Shown: piece by piece, positions 35,905 to 44,567 of the stretch
Layout: every line of letters begins with the position of its first letter
Position numbering within the stretch: position 1 is the first letter of the stretch
DNA from: Herpetosiphon sp042688385
GTDB taxonomy: Bacteria > Chloroflexota > Chloroflexia > Chloroflexales > Herpetosiphonaceae
DNA length: 64,000 bases
Assembly: GCF_042688385.1 (NCBI RefSeq)
Contig: NZ_JBHUPY010000001.1
Coordinates: 868,001 to 932,000 of the forward strand
Direction of reading: 5' to 3'
The notes under the pieces: model-generated
What the model saw: only the letters and a program-made list of their open reading frames with translations
The model's database searches: none
Told to the model about the DNA's origin: nothing
Program-made: the position numbers and the translations under genes

Positions 35905-35955
35905 ACCCGATAGTGGTTTAAGAAGCGGCACATTGGCGGCTCTTAGGGGGAACAT

Positions 35956-36822
35956 ATGGCAACTCAAACAATAAAACTTCCGTGGCAAGCGCGTTTGCTG
36001 CGCAATGGGATTGGCGGCCTAAGCTATGTTGCACCGCAACTTGCAGGGCGCATGGTGCTTAAGCTTTTTCTCCAACCACGGCGGGCGGCAGCCAACAAAA
36101 GCTCAAAATTTCTCCAATCGGCTCAGCGTTTGCAGGTTGAGCATAACGCTTTGCGCTTGCAGGCCTATCGCTGGGGCACTGGGCCGCGCAAAGCGTTGCT
36201 GGTGCATGGTTGGGAGCACGATGCCCGACGCTGGCATGCCTTGGCTCCGCGCTTGGTTGCGCTTGGCTACGAAGTGACCGCAATCGATGGCCCAGCCCAC
36301 GGCGCTTCCGAAGGCACAACCACCAGCATTCCCGATTTTAGCGCAGCATTGGCCGCAACTGTGCAGCAACTTGGCCCCTTCAATCTGATTGTTGCGCACT
36401 CGTTTGGGGCAGCTTGTAGCGCGTGGATGCTCGGCATGTTGGGCGTTCCGCAGCCCCAACTGGTTGTGCTGATGGGCGCGCCGACCAGCGGCGAATATAT
36501 GACTGGCGCATTTGCCGATGGCTTTGGCCTATCGCAACGCCTAAAACGCTTATTCAACCAAGCCTTACAGCGTGAATTTGGCCAGCCAGCAAGCTATTAT
36601 GCCATGAAATCGATGCCGACTGAGCATTTACCGCCAGCTTTGATTGTGCACGACCGCAATGATCTGCGGGTTGATTTTCGTTATGGCCAAGAATTGCAGC
36701 AACATTGGCCCAACTCAGAACTTTTGGCTACCAGCAAACTAGGACATAGTGGCATCCTGCATTCGACAGAAGTACTAGATAAGATCGTGACCTTTGTGGG
36801 AGGCGCAGATCACCCTAGATAG
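35956..36822 (+). CDS. Alpha/beta hydrolase
   Basis: The 288-residue protein has an alpha/beta hydrolase core: KALLVHGWEHDARRW, AIDGPAHGAS, the nucleophile elbow AHSFGA with Ser149, VHDRNDLRVDF with the acid, and a His in KLGHSGIL. A basic N-terminal extension of about 60 residues includes a moderately hydrophobic stretch. The family covers esterases and lipases; the substrate is unknown. It is divergent from, and probably regulated by, the TetR gene at 35247. Confidence 0.9.
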   Translation: MATQTIKLPWQARLLRNGIGGLSYVAPQLAGRMVLKLFLQPRRAAANKSSKFLQSAQRLQVEHNALRLQAYRWGTGPRKALLVHGWEHDARRWHALAPRLVALGYEVTAIDGPAHGASEGTTTSIPDFSAALAATVQQLGPFNLIVAHSFGAACSAWMLGMLGVPQPQLVVLMGAPTSGEYMTGAFADGFGLSQRLKRLFNQALQREFGQPASYYAMKSMPTEHLPPALIVHDRNDLRVDFRYGQELQQHWPNSELLATSKLGHSGILHSTEVLDKIVTFVGGADHPR

Positions 36823-36867
36823 CGGACACTAAAGCGATCAGCAAATACTAAACCGAGGAGGCACGGA

Positions 36868-38517
36868 ATGGGGACAGATGTGTATGTGGATCAGGATGAA
36901 ACGACGAGTGACCTACAGCAAAAAATCATCGCCTTGCGTGCCCAACTCTCAATTTATGAACAAATTTTGGATACCATCCCCGATTTGATTCTCTACAAAG
37001 GCCCTGGCTCGCACATTCGCTATGCCAATCGGGCCTTTCGCGAATATTATGGGATGAATGAGCAGCAGTTGCAAGATGTGATTGATGCTGAATTCAACCA
37101 GCCAAGCTATACCGAACAATATGTGCGCGATGATGCCCAGGTCTTTGAAACCGGTCAACCGTTGTTGGTTAGTTCTGAGCCAGTGACGCGGCATAATGGC
37201 GAGGTGCATCTTTTTTCGACGATCAAACATCCAATTCGCAACCAAGCAGGCGAAATTGTTGGCACAGTTGGCATTTCACACGATCTCAGCAATGATGTTG
37301 CTGCTTCAGCGGCATTGACTGAAAATGAAGCCCGTTTGCAGCGAATTATTGAAAACGTGCCCGGCATGGTGTATCAATTTTTGCTCGAACCCGACCACAC
37401 CATGCATTTTCCCTTTGTTAGCACTGGCAGCCGCGATATTTATGGTCTTGAGCCAGAGGCAATTATGCGCGATGCCAGCATTGTGACCGAAGCAGTCAAT
37501 CCAAGCGATCGCGTTCGCTTCCAAGAAGCAATTATGGAATCGGCGCGCACACTTGAACCATGGCGCTGGGAAGGTCGGGTCTACATCGATGGCCAAGAAA
37601 ATTGGCTACAAGGAGCTTCGCGTCCGACCCGCTTGATCAACGGGGCAATTCTGTGGGATGGCTTGTTGCTGAATATTACTGAGCAGAAGCAGGCCGAAGC
37701 CCTGTTGGGGCGCTTTGATACGATTTTGAGTTCGACAAACGATATTGTGGCAATCGCTGATCTTTCTGGCAAGATGCAATATCTCAATCCAGCGGCGCGG
37801 CGTTTATTAGCAATTGAGCCAACTGATGCTGCGAATCAATTAAGCTGGGACGATCTGCACCCCGACAAAAGCGAGCAGAAATGGCTGGCCAAAACTTTGC
37901 ACCATGCTCAAGTTCATGGCTCGTGGATGGGCGAGCATGAGCTTAAACCAGCCCATGGCCAACGCTTGCCAGTGATGTATCAAATGCTTTGCCACTATGA
38001 TGTTGATCAACAGCCAAGCTTCTTTTCGGTGATTGCCCACGACATTAGCGACCAAAAACAGGCCGAGGCCGAGCGCCAACGCTTGCACGAAGAAATTATT
38101 CGCACCCAACAACAAGCCCTGATTGAACTCTCGACTCCGCTGATTCCAATTGCCGACACGGTGGTACTGTTGCCGTTGGTTGGCAGCGTGGATACAGCGC
38201 GTGCCCAGCAATTTATGGAAACCTTGCTCGAAGGCGTGCATATCAACAAGGCCCAAATTGCGATTGTTGATGTAACTGGCGTTCCGGTGATGGATACCCA
38301 AGTTGCAGGCTTGCTAATTCGGGCGGCCAACAGCGTTCAGCTACTAGGCGCACGCGTAATTATCACGGGCATTCGGCCTGAATTGGCCCAAACCTTGGTT
38401 ACTTTAGGGATTGATTTCCGCTCGATCATGACGCATAGTAGCCTGCAACAAGGAATCACCTATGCGATCAATGTGACCCGTGGGCAGCAACTCAATGTGA
38501 GGCATCGCGGCAATTGA
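36868..38517 (+). CDS. Soluble PAS-PAS-PAS-STAS sensory protein (RsbR-like)
   Basis: The 549-residue protein has a short coiled coil, then three PAS domains: about 30-150 (IPDLILYKGPGSHIRYANRAF), about 155-280 (ending WLQGASRPTRLINGAILWDGLLLNITEQ) and about 285-400 (SSTNDIVAIADLSGKMQYLNPAARRLL). A coiled linker leads to a C-terminal STAS domain at about 425-540, with IVDVTGVPVMDTQVAGLL; the Thr after MD occupies the phosphorylatable position. There is no kinase domain, so output must be by partner switching. This parallels the membrane STAS protein at 3527. GAGGAGG precedes the start. Confidence 0.92.
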   Translation: MGTDVYVDQDETTSDLQQKIIALRAQLSIYEQILDTIPDLILYKGPGSHIRYANRAFREYYGMNEQQLQDVIDAEFNQPSYTEQYVRDDAQVFETGQPLLVSSEPVTRHNGEVHLFSTIKHPIRNQAGEIVGTVGISHDLSNDVAASAALTENEARLQRIIENVPGMVYQFLLEPDHTMHFPFVSTGSRDIYGLEPEAIMRDASIVTEAVNPSDRVRFQEAIMESARTLEPWRWEGRVYIDGQENWLQGASRPTRLINGAILWDGLLLNITEQKQAEALLGRFDTILSSTNDIVAIADLSGKMQYLNPAARRLLAIEPTDAANQLSWDDLHPDKSEQKWLAKTLHHAQVHGSWMGEHELKPAHGQRLPVMYQMLCHYDVDQQPSFFSVIAHDISDQKQAEAERQRLHEEIIRTQQQALIELSTPLIPIADTVVLLPLVGSVDTARAQQFMETLLEGVHINKAQIAIVDVTGVPVMDTQVAGLLIRAANSVQLLGARVIITGIRPELAQTLVTLGIDFRSIMTHSSLQQGITYAINVTRGQQLNVRHRGN

Positions 38518-38540
38518 TCGTCAGCTGTTAAGGAGCGATC

Positions 38541-39626
38541 ATGCGCGTACTCCATTCGTTGAGTGACCTCTCGTTGGCGTGGCTGATTGAGCACCTACAG
38601 CCGTGGTTGGGCGCTGGCACGATTCGCCATTTTCAGCTGGTCGAGGAACATGCAGCCAATTCGCAAATTGGCCATATTCAATTGCAATTGTTTCGCACGC
38701 CGCTTAAAGCACCACGTCAACTTGTGCTCAAAATTACCCACAATCACCATGGTGCGCATGAAGTCGCAATTTATGAGTATGCAAAAAACAATGATCTGTT
38801 GCACCTGCCAATGGTTGCCTGCTATGCTGCTGGCTACGATGCGGCTTCAGGCGTTGCCAATTGTTTGTTGGCCGATGTGAGCGAAACTCATGAGCCAGCG
38901 ATTGAGCGGATAGCTCTAATTGCTGGCGAGAGCATGCCAAAAGAGCAGCGCCGCTTTATGTGTATTGATGCCTTGGCCCAATTGCATTCTTCGTGGTGGG
39001 AGGCAGCACCCCTAGGCCAAGCCGATTCAGCGTTTGCAGTACGCTGGTGGTATAACGATGCCACGGCGCATGCCCAGCACGTGCAACGTCGACAGCACGA
39101 ATGGCAGCAATTTCTCTCCCGCCATGGCTCAATCCTCAACGGCGCATTGCATGATCGCCTAACAACAACTTTAAATGCCTTGCCAACCCTTTGGCAACGC
39201 TGGCTTGAGCCACGGGTTGGCAGCGGCAAGCAATTAACTCTTTCGCAGGGCGATTGCTACTTCAACCAATTTTTCTGCCCCAAAGACCCGCATGCCGAAG
39301 ATGCCTATTTGTTGGATTTTGGCGATGCTTCGGCCAACCTGCCAACCTACGATTTGGTCTATTTGCTGGCCACGTTTTGGAATCCGACCCAACGCGCGTT
39401 GGCGGAAGAGCAATTGTTGCGGCGCTATTTGGCGGGCTTGATTGGCGCAGGGATTAATTATTCGTGGCAACAACTGTGCAGCGATTATCGCTTGATGTTG
39501 GCGTATATGCTGTTTGACCCGATTTGGAATGCAGTTGCTGGCGCTGATCAGGCTTATTGGTGGCCAAAACTGCAATGCCTCGCCGCAGCCAACGATGAGT
39601 GGCAGTGTGAGCAGTTGTGGCAGTAG
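38541..39626 (+). CDS. Aminoglycoside phosphotransferase-like (APH/ecdysteroid kinase type) protein
   Basis: The 361-residue protein shows an APH-like kinase fold: LSQGDCYFNQFF (equivalent of the catalytic HGDxxxxN loop, with His replaced by Gln) and LLDFGDAS (metal-binding Asp), followed by PTYDLVYLLATFW. Such small-molecule kinases phosphorylate choline, sugars, drugs or steroids; the substrate is unknown. AAGGAGCG lies upstream and it follows the PAS-STAS gene by 23 bases, so they may be cotranscribed. Confidence 0.85.
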   Translation: MRVLHSLSDLSLAWLIEHLQPWLGAGTIRHFQLVEEHAANSQIGHIQLQLFRTPLKAPRQLVLKITHNHHGAHEVAIYEYAKNNDLLHLPMVACYAAGYDAASGVANCLLADVSETHEPAIERIALIAGESMPKEQRRFMCIDALAQLHSSWWEAAPLGQADSAFAVRWWYNDATAHAQHVQRRQHEWQQFLSRHGSILNGALHDRLTTTLNALPTLWQRWLEPRVGSGKQLTLSQGDCYFNQFFCPKDPHAEDAYLLDFGDASANLPTYDLVYLLATFWNPTQRALAEEQLLRRYLAGLIGAGINYSWQQLCSDYRLMLAYMLFDPIWNAVAGADQAYWWPKLQCLAAANDEWQCEQLWQ

Positions 39627-40041
39627 CCTAGAACATAGAGCAAAGAGCATAGAACATAGGGGTAAAATCAGAAATCAGAAGTCAAAAGGCAAAAATCAAT
39701 AGCCTATAGACCTCACTTCGCGTCCTTCGCGTTCTTCGTGGTTTCGGGTTTTTCGTACCTTTCGTGGGTTTTATTGCCAATAGCCAATAGCCTGATATTC
39801 TCTGCGCCGCTGCGTTAAGCATTGATCCACGAAGAGCACGAAGGACACGAAGGTTAAGTTTTTTGGCCACAGATTACACAGATTATGTGGATGATGTTCC
39901 AATAGCCAATAGCGCCTGATCTCTGACCACTGACGTTATGTTCTATGCTCTTTGTTCTATGTTCTTTTTAGCCACAGATGGTGAGGATTGGGCTATGGGT
40001 TTTCATCCTTCATCTCTCATCCTTCATCCTTTCGCTCTGTT
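39627..40041. repeat. Gene-free mosaic short-word repeat tract
   Basis: Words in both orientations: CATAGAGCAAAGAGCATAG, GAAATCAGAAGTC, TTCGCGTCCTTCGCGTTCTTC, CTCTGCGCCGCTGCGTTAA, CCACAGATTACACAGATT, and tandem CATCCTTCATC. The outer pieces are inverted copies of one another. No gene is supported. Confidence 0.75.
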
Positions 40042-41514
40042 CTATGTTCTTTTTTGCTCTCCGCTCAATAGTTTTGCTAATAAATTTGGCTCCAAGGCTT
40101 GTTCAACGTGGTCGGCGAGGCGCTCGAAGGGATCGCTTGCTGGCTGTGCGGCTTGGGCTTGCCAGCCGAGGCTACCTAGCCACGCATGGCGAAAAGCTTG
40201 GTTGGCAAAAATGCCATGCAGATAACAGCCCCAAACCTTGCCATCAGCCCGCATGCAACCATCGGGGTGGCTGGAGCCTGCAAGCTCAATCGTCAACGCA
40301 GCCTGATCGGCGAGTAAGGTGGTGCGGCCTAGATGAATTTCATAGCCTGTTAGCGGGCAATCCTTGGCCCACGCCAAATGGCTGGTGGCATGCACTTGGC
40401 GGGTTTGTTTTTCGGAACTAAACACGGTTGTGATGGGCAAAAGGCCTAAGCCTGCCAGACTGCCGCCGTTGCCTTCGAGCGCTTGTGGATCATCAATCTG
40501 TTGGCCGAGCAGCTGATAACCGCCGCAAATGCCAACGATTGGGCCTTGAAATTGTTGAATTGGCTGATCGAAGCCCTGCTCGCTGAGCCATTGGCGGGCG
40601 GCAAGCGTGTGCTTCGTGCCAGGCACAATTAACGCGTGGCAATCAGCCAATTCGTGCGGCTGCTTGATATAGCGCACTGCCACGCCTTGCTCCTGCGCCA
40701 ACGGATCAAAATCGTCGAAGTTGGCAATCGCTGGCAGCTGAATTACTCCAATTGTTAATCCCGCCGTGGTTGCCATTTGCGCAGGCCGTTCTAAGGCCAC
40801 CGCATCTTCTTCGGGCAGGCCAAGCTGCGGCAACCACGGCACAACGCCCAAAACTGGCTTATTGCTACGCTGTTCGAGCATCGCAATGCCATCAGTAAAT
40901 AAGGCGGGATCGCCGCGAAAACGATTGACAATCAGGCCAGCGATTAATTGGCGTTCCTCAGGCTCTAGCAACATGAGCGTGCCCAACATGGCCGCGAAAA
41001 TTCCGCCAACATCAATATCGCCAACCAACAAAGTTTGGGCTTGAGCATAGGTTGCGACCCGCATATTGGTGATGTCGTGGGCTTTGAGATTCAGTTCAAC
41101 TGGGCTGCCAGCGCCTTCGGCAATCACCAAATCATAGTCTTGGCGCAAATTATCGAGGCTGCTGCTAACAATATCCCACAGCATTTGCTTGCGTTGCCAA
41201 TAATCGATTGCATCAAGGGTACGCCATGGTCGGCCTTGCACAATAATTTGGCTGCGGCGCTGGCCTTCGGGCTTGATCAAAATCGGATTCATCTGCACGC
41301 TGGGCGCAAGCTTGGCGGCGGCTGCTTGCACCGCAATGCTGCGGGCAATTTCTTCGCCATTGGCCGTCACGGCGGCATTGTTGCTCATATTTTGGGCCTT
41401 GAACGGCGCAACCCGAATGCCACGGCGAGCGGCGATGCGACACAACGCACTGACTAAGGTGCTTTTGCCAACCGACGAAGCGGTTCCAACAACCATCAAA
41501 ACTGGGGCGAGCAT
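40042..41514 (-). CDS. cobQ: Cobyric acid synthase
   Basis: ATG at 41514 follows GGAG. The 490-residue enzyme has an N-terminal P-loop domain (VVGTASSVGKSTLVSALCR) with FKAQNMSNNA and a class I glutamine-amidotransferase-like domain with GICGGYQLLGQ (catalytic Cys) and a late HGIF. It amidates four carboxyl side chains of adenosylcobyrinic acid a,c-diamide to give adenosylcobyric acid, using ATP and glutamine. It is the last gene of the btuD-cobU-cobD-cobQ block, overlapping cobD by 19 bases. An upstream in-frame TTG at 41526 is a less likely start. Confidence 0.96.
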   Translation of the reverse strand: MLAPVLMVVGTASSVGKSTLVSALCRIAARRGIRVAPFKAQNMSNNAAVTANGEEIARSIAVQAAAAKLAPSVQMNPILIKPEGQRRSQIIVQGRPWRTLDAIDYWQRKQMLWDIVSSSLDNLRQDYDLVIAEGAGSPVELNLKAHDITNMRVATYAQAQTLLVGDIDVGGIFAAMLGTLMLLEPEERQLIAGLIVNRFRGDPALFTDGIAMLEQRSNKPVLGVVPWLPQLGLPEEDAVALERPAQMATTAGLTIGVIQLPAIANFDDFDPLAQEQGVAVRYIKQPHELADCHALIVPGTKHTLAARQWLSEQGFDQPIQQFQGPIVGICGGYQLLGQQIDDPQALEGNGGSLAGLGLLPITTVFSSEKQTRQVHATSHLAWAKDCPLTGYEIHLGRTTLLADQAALTIELAGSSHPDGCMRADGKVWGCYLHGIFANQAFRHAWLGSLGWQAQAAQPASDPFERLADHVEQALEPNLLAKLLSGEQKRT

Positions 41515-42665
41515 AAGGTTCTCCAAGCTGCAAGCAAGCGCTGATTCTGGTGTGGCTGGCGTGGGGCAATTCGAATCAAGCTGGGCAAGCCAAACGAGCT
41601 ACAATCGCGCACCAAACATGCGTGCTGCAATAACGCGCTGCGGGTTTGAGTAGCATTCTGCACTTCAACCAAGAAAAATGGCAAGCAACTGGGCAAAACC
41701 CGCAACCCGAGTTGGCCTAATTCAGCCCGCAGTTGATCGCTCCAAGCCCACCATTGGCCCAGATTTTGCGCTAGCCACGCTGAATTTGCCATAATCGCCA
41801 AGCCTGCCGCCTGCGCCAAACTATTGACACTCCATTGTGGCTGCCAGCGCCGCAAGGCCGTGATGATGTTTGGCTCAGCCATAACATAGCCCAAGCGCAA
41901 GCCCGCCAAAGCATAGCTTTTGGTCAATGAGTAAAGGTAGATTGTGTGGGGGTTGGGGGCTGGGGACTGGGGATTGGTTTGCGTTCCCTCACCCCCAACC
42001 CCTCGCCCACGCAGCGGGCGAGGGGAGTTCAATTCAATAGAATCATTCAATTTCCAACCCCCGACCCCCGACCCCTGACCCCCGACCCCTAGATCGGCAT
42101 AGGCCAAATCGAGCACCAAATAGCCTTGGACTGCGGCACAGGCTGTTTGAAGTTGCTCAATTGCTTGGGCTGGCAAATAGCTGCCAGTTGGATTGTTGGG
42201 GTTGCAGAGCCAAACCAAGCGTGGGCGATATTCGGCAATCAATTGGCAGCAGGCAGCAACATCAACCTGAAAGCCAGTTTCGGCGCTTGCTTGATAGCGA
42301 ATGAGCTGTGCGCCAACCAAATTGCTGACATAAGCGTATTCGCCAAAGGTTGGCTCGATTAGCACAACATAATCGTTGGCTTGCAGCAATGCACGGGCAA
42401 TTAAGTGAATTAGTTCATTGCTGCCATTGCCAACGAGCAATTGTTCTGGCGCGCAAGTGTGATGCTTGGCTAGCGCTGCCCGCAACGCCAACGCTTGGCG
42501 ATCGGGATAGTGAGCCAAATCGACGTTTACGAGTGCTGCCCGAATAAAATCTGGCGTGCCAAGCGGATTAACGTTGCTGCTGAAATCGCAGATTTGGCTT
42601 GGGTTAAGCCCGTGTTGTTGCAATTCTGCATAATCGATTGCGCCATGGATTGGTTGTTGCATCAT
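41496..42665 (-). CDS. cobD: Threonine-phosphate decarboxylase / class I aminotransferase, with repeat-derived insertion
   Basis: ATG at 42665 overlaps the cobU stop (ATGA). The 389-residue PLP enzyme has FSSNVNPLG, the VGNGSNELIHL phosphate-binding region, LCNPNNPTGSYL, LDLAYADL, and the PLP lysine in SLTKSYALAGLRLGY. With cbiB and cobU around it, the role is CobD, making (R)-1-aminopropan-2-O-phosphate for the nucleotide loop. About 49 residues (191-240) between LDLAYADL and YLYSLTK are Gly/Pro/Asn-rich and are translated genomic repeat. The frame is kept and both PLP motifs are intact. Whether the enzyme still works is untested. Confidence 0.93.
   Translation of the reverse strand: MMQQPIHGAIDYAELQQHGLNPSQICDFSSNVNPLGTPDFIRAALVNVDLAHYPDRQALALRAALAKHHTCAPEQLLVGNGSNELIHLIARALLQANDYVVLIEPTFGEYAYVSNLVGAQLIRYQASAETGFQVDVAACCQLIAEYRPRLVWLCNPNNPTGSYLPAQAIEQLQTACAAVQGYLVLDLAYADLGVGGQGSGVGGWKLNDSIELNSPRPLRGRGVGGEGTQTNPQSPAPNPHTIYLYSLTKSYALAGLRLGYVMAEPNIITALRRWQPQWSVNSLAQAAGLAIMANSAWLAQNLGQWWAWSDQLRAELGQLGLRVLPSCLPFFLVEVQNATQTRSALLQHACLVRDCSSFGLPSLIRIAPRQPHQNQRLLAAWRTLCSPQF
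41948..42095. repeat. Repeat element inserted in frame inside cobD
   Basis: On the plus strand a word array TGTGTGGGGGTTGGGGGCTG and GGGGACTGGGGATTGG is followed by the element core CCCTCACCCCCAACCCCTCG (41986 on), with a perfect 10-bp hairpin CCCCTCGCCC/GGGCGAGGGG (41999-42025). A facing array then reads CAACCCCCGACCCCCGAC and CCCCTGACCCCCGACCCC. The unit is 49 codons long with no stop in the cobD frame. Both the outer arrays and the inner element occur in gaps elsewhere in this window. Confidence 0.92.
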
Positions 42666-43207
42666 TTGGCCCACGCTGGCTGTAACTGGCGAATTTCGAT
42701 TGGCAAGCCAGCAATCACCAGATAGACCTCGTTGGCCGCTGCCGCAATTTGCTGGTTGGCACGGCCAATCAGGTCGCGATAGACGCGGCCCAAGGCGTAG
42801 GCGGGCACAATGCCCATGCCAACTTCATTGGTTACGACAATCAGGTGTAAATTGCGGGTTTGCTGGGCCGCCAATATTGCGGCAATTTCAGTTTGGATCA
42901 CAGGTTCGGGCTGGGCTTCGTTGGCAAGCAACAGGTTGCTCACCAATAAGGTCAGACAATCGAGCAAGACCACGCTGCCACGTGGGAGTTGGTTTAATGC
43001 TTGGCTGGCAGCCAACGGCGCTTCGATGGTTTGCCAATGGCTAGGCCGTTGCGCTTGGTGCAGGCCAATCCGCTGCTGCATTTCGCTATCGCCAGCTTGG
43101 GCCGTGGCAAGGTAATACACCTGTTCTGCTTGTTGGCTGGCATATTGCTCGGCGCGCCAGCTTTTGCCGCTGCGTGCGCCGCCAGTAAATAAGACTAAAT
43201 GCGCCAT
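42662..43207 (-). CDS. cobU: Adenosylcobinamide kinase / adenosylcobinamide-phosphate guanylyltransferase
   Basis: The 181-residue protein has the CobU P-loop TGGARSGKS (9-16), EQVYYLATAQAGD with the guanylylated-His neighbourhood (RIGLHQAQRP), LLDCLTLLVSNLL, and VTNEVGMGIVPAYALGRVYRD. It phosphorylates adenosylcobinamide and adds GMP to make AdoCbi-GDP. It overlaps btuD by 13 bases upstream and cobD by four bases downstream, so the block is translationally coupled. Confidence 0.97.
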   Translation of the reverse strand: MAHLVLFTGGARSGKSWRAEQYASQQAEQVYYLATAQAGDSEMQQRIGLHQAQRPSHWQTIEAPLAASQALNQLPRGSVVLLDCLTLLVSNLLLANEAQPEPVIQTEIAAILAAQQTRNLHLIVVTNEVGMGIVPAYALGRVYRDLIGRANQQIAAAANEVYLVIAGLPIEIRQLQPAWAK

Positions 43208-44043
43208 GATCGTTCCTTGGGTTGTGGTTGAAGCATTACCAACGGCAGGCCATGGCTGGGATGTTCGATTAATTGAACTGGCACATCGTAGGCCGCCTCG
43301 ATCAATTCGCTACGTAGCACGCTGCTTGGCGGGCCAACTGCTTGCAAGCGGCCATGGGCCAAGAGCGCAATCCGGTCGGCGCAAAGGCTGGCTTGATTCA
43401 GATCGTGCAAGGTCAAAATGACGCAAACCCCATCGCTATGGGCCAACTCGCTGACTAATTGCATAATTTCAAGTTGATATTTTAAATCAAGATGGGCGGT
43501 TGGCTCATCAAGCAACAAGATGCTTGGTTGCTGGGCTAAGGCGCGGGCGATAATTACCCGCCGTTGTTCGCCGCCCGAAAGCTCGGCTAAACTCTGCTCA
43601 CGATATTGAGTTAAATTGAAGCGTTCAAGTAATTGTTCAACGATTGCGCGATCGGCTTTGCTCATTGGTAGCAACCAACCGCGATGCGGCGTGCGCCCAA
43701 GCAGCAGCATTTGCTCAACCGTCAGATCGCTATTGAGGCCATGGTTTTGTGGGGCAAAGGCAATTTGTTGGGCTGCCAAGCGCTGCTTCATCTGCCATAA
43801 TGGCTGATTATTAAGCCAAATTTGGCCTTGTTGTGGCTGTTGTAGCCGCGCCAAACAGCGTAATAACGTGCTTTTGCCAGCGCCATTTGGCCCAAGCAAG
43901 GCCAGCACTTCGCCTTTGGCTGCAGCTAAATCAAGCTGGGCAAAGACCTCACGCGCACCATAACGACAACTCAGTTGTTCAACCTTGAGGATTGGGGGTT
44001 GGAGGTCGGAGGTCGGGGGCTGGATTTGGCTGCCGTTATTCAT
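43195..44043 (-). CDS. btuD: Vitamin B12 (corrinoid) ABC transporter ATP-binding protein
   Basis: The 282-residue ATPase has Walker A GPNGAGKSTLL, a Q-loop region, the signature LSGGEQRRVIIARAL, Walker B ILLLDEPTAHLD and the H-loop His. It resembles FecE/BtuD subunits of siderophore and vitamin B12 importers. Permease (44568) and binding protein (45680) genes lie upstream on the same strand, so it energises corrinoid import. About the first 18 codons (IQPPTSDLQPPI) derive from the C-rich repeat words, so the native start may be one near LKVEQLSC. It overlaps cobU by 13 bases. Confidence 0.92.
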   Translation of the reverse strand: MNNGSQIQPPTSDLQPPILKVEQLSCRYGAREVFAQLDLAAAKGEVLALLGPNGAGKSTLLRCLARLQQPQQGQIWLNNQPLWQMKQRLAAQQIAFAPQNHGLNSDLTVEQMLLLGRTPHRGWLLPMSKADRAIVEQLLERFNLTQYREQSLAELSGGEQRRVIIARALAQQPSILLLDEPTAHLDLKYQLEIMQLVSELAHSDGVCVILTLHDLNQASLCADRIALLAHGRLQAVGPPSSVLRSELIEAAYDVPVQLIEHPSHGLPLVMLQPQPKERSWRI

Positions 44044-44567
44044 GGTTAGGTCGACTCCAAAATTGATCTACGAAGGACACGAAGGGCCTGTAACCGCGAA
44101 GAGCGCGAAGGGACACGAAGGTTAAGTTTTTTGGCCACAGATTGCACAGATTATTTTGATTATCTTCCGCTAGCCCATAGCCTAGAGCCCATAGCCATCT
44201 CTTCTCTGCGCCGCTGCGTTAAAAATTTAGGCACAAAGGAGCCGAAACCGCGAAGAACGCGAAGGACACGAAGGTTAAGTTTTTTGGCCACAGATTGCAC
44301 AGATTGACCCAAATTATTATTCCTATAGCCCAAAGCCAATAGCCCATCGCCATATCTTCTCTGCGCCACTGCGTTAAAAATTTAGGCACAAAGGAGCCGA
44401 AACCGCGAAGAGCGCGAAGAGACACGAAGGTTAAGTTTTTTAGCCACAGATTGCACAGATTATTTTGATTATTGGTCTGTCTCCCGTGCTGCCTGAGCTG
44501 GTCTCTGAACTTCATATTTTTGACTTCTGCCTTCTGACTTTTGCTTTCTGGTTTTCATCCTTCATCC
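44044..44567. repeat. Tandem array of repeat-word units between btuD and btuC
   Basis: Three copies of a unit of about 155 bases are visible, marked by GGTTAAGTTTTTT starting at 44120, 44273 and 44429. Each unit carries a CCACAGATTGCACAGATT word, and intervening segments carry CTTCTCTGCGCC, GCGTTAAAAATTTAGGCAC and CGAAACCGCGAAGA. No gene or riboswitch is seen in the gap. It separates btuD from its permease gene. Confidence 0.85.

Noticed and set aside
39627..40041. CRISPR array
   Set aside because: Repeats are degenerate words of varying spacing and order, without uniform direct repeats, unique spacers or cas genes.
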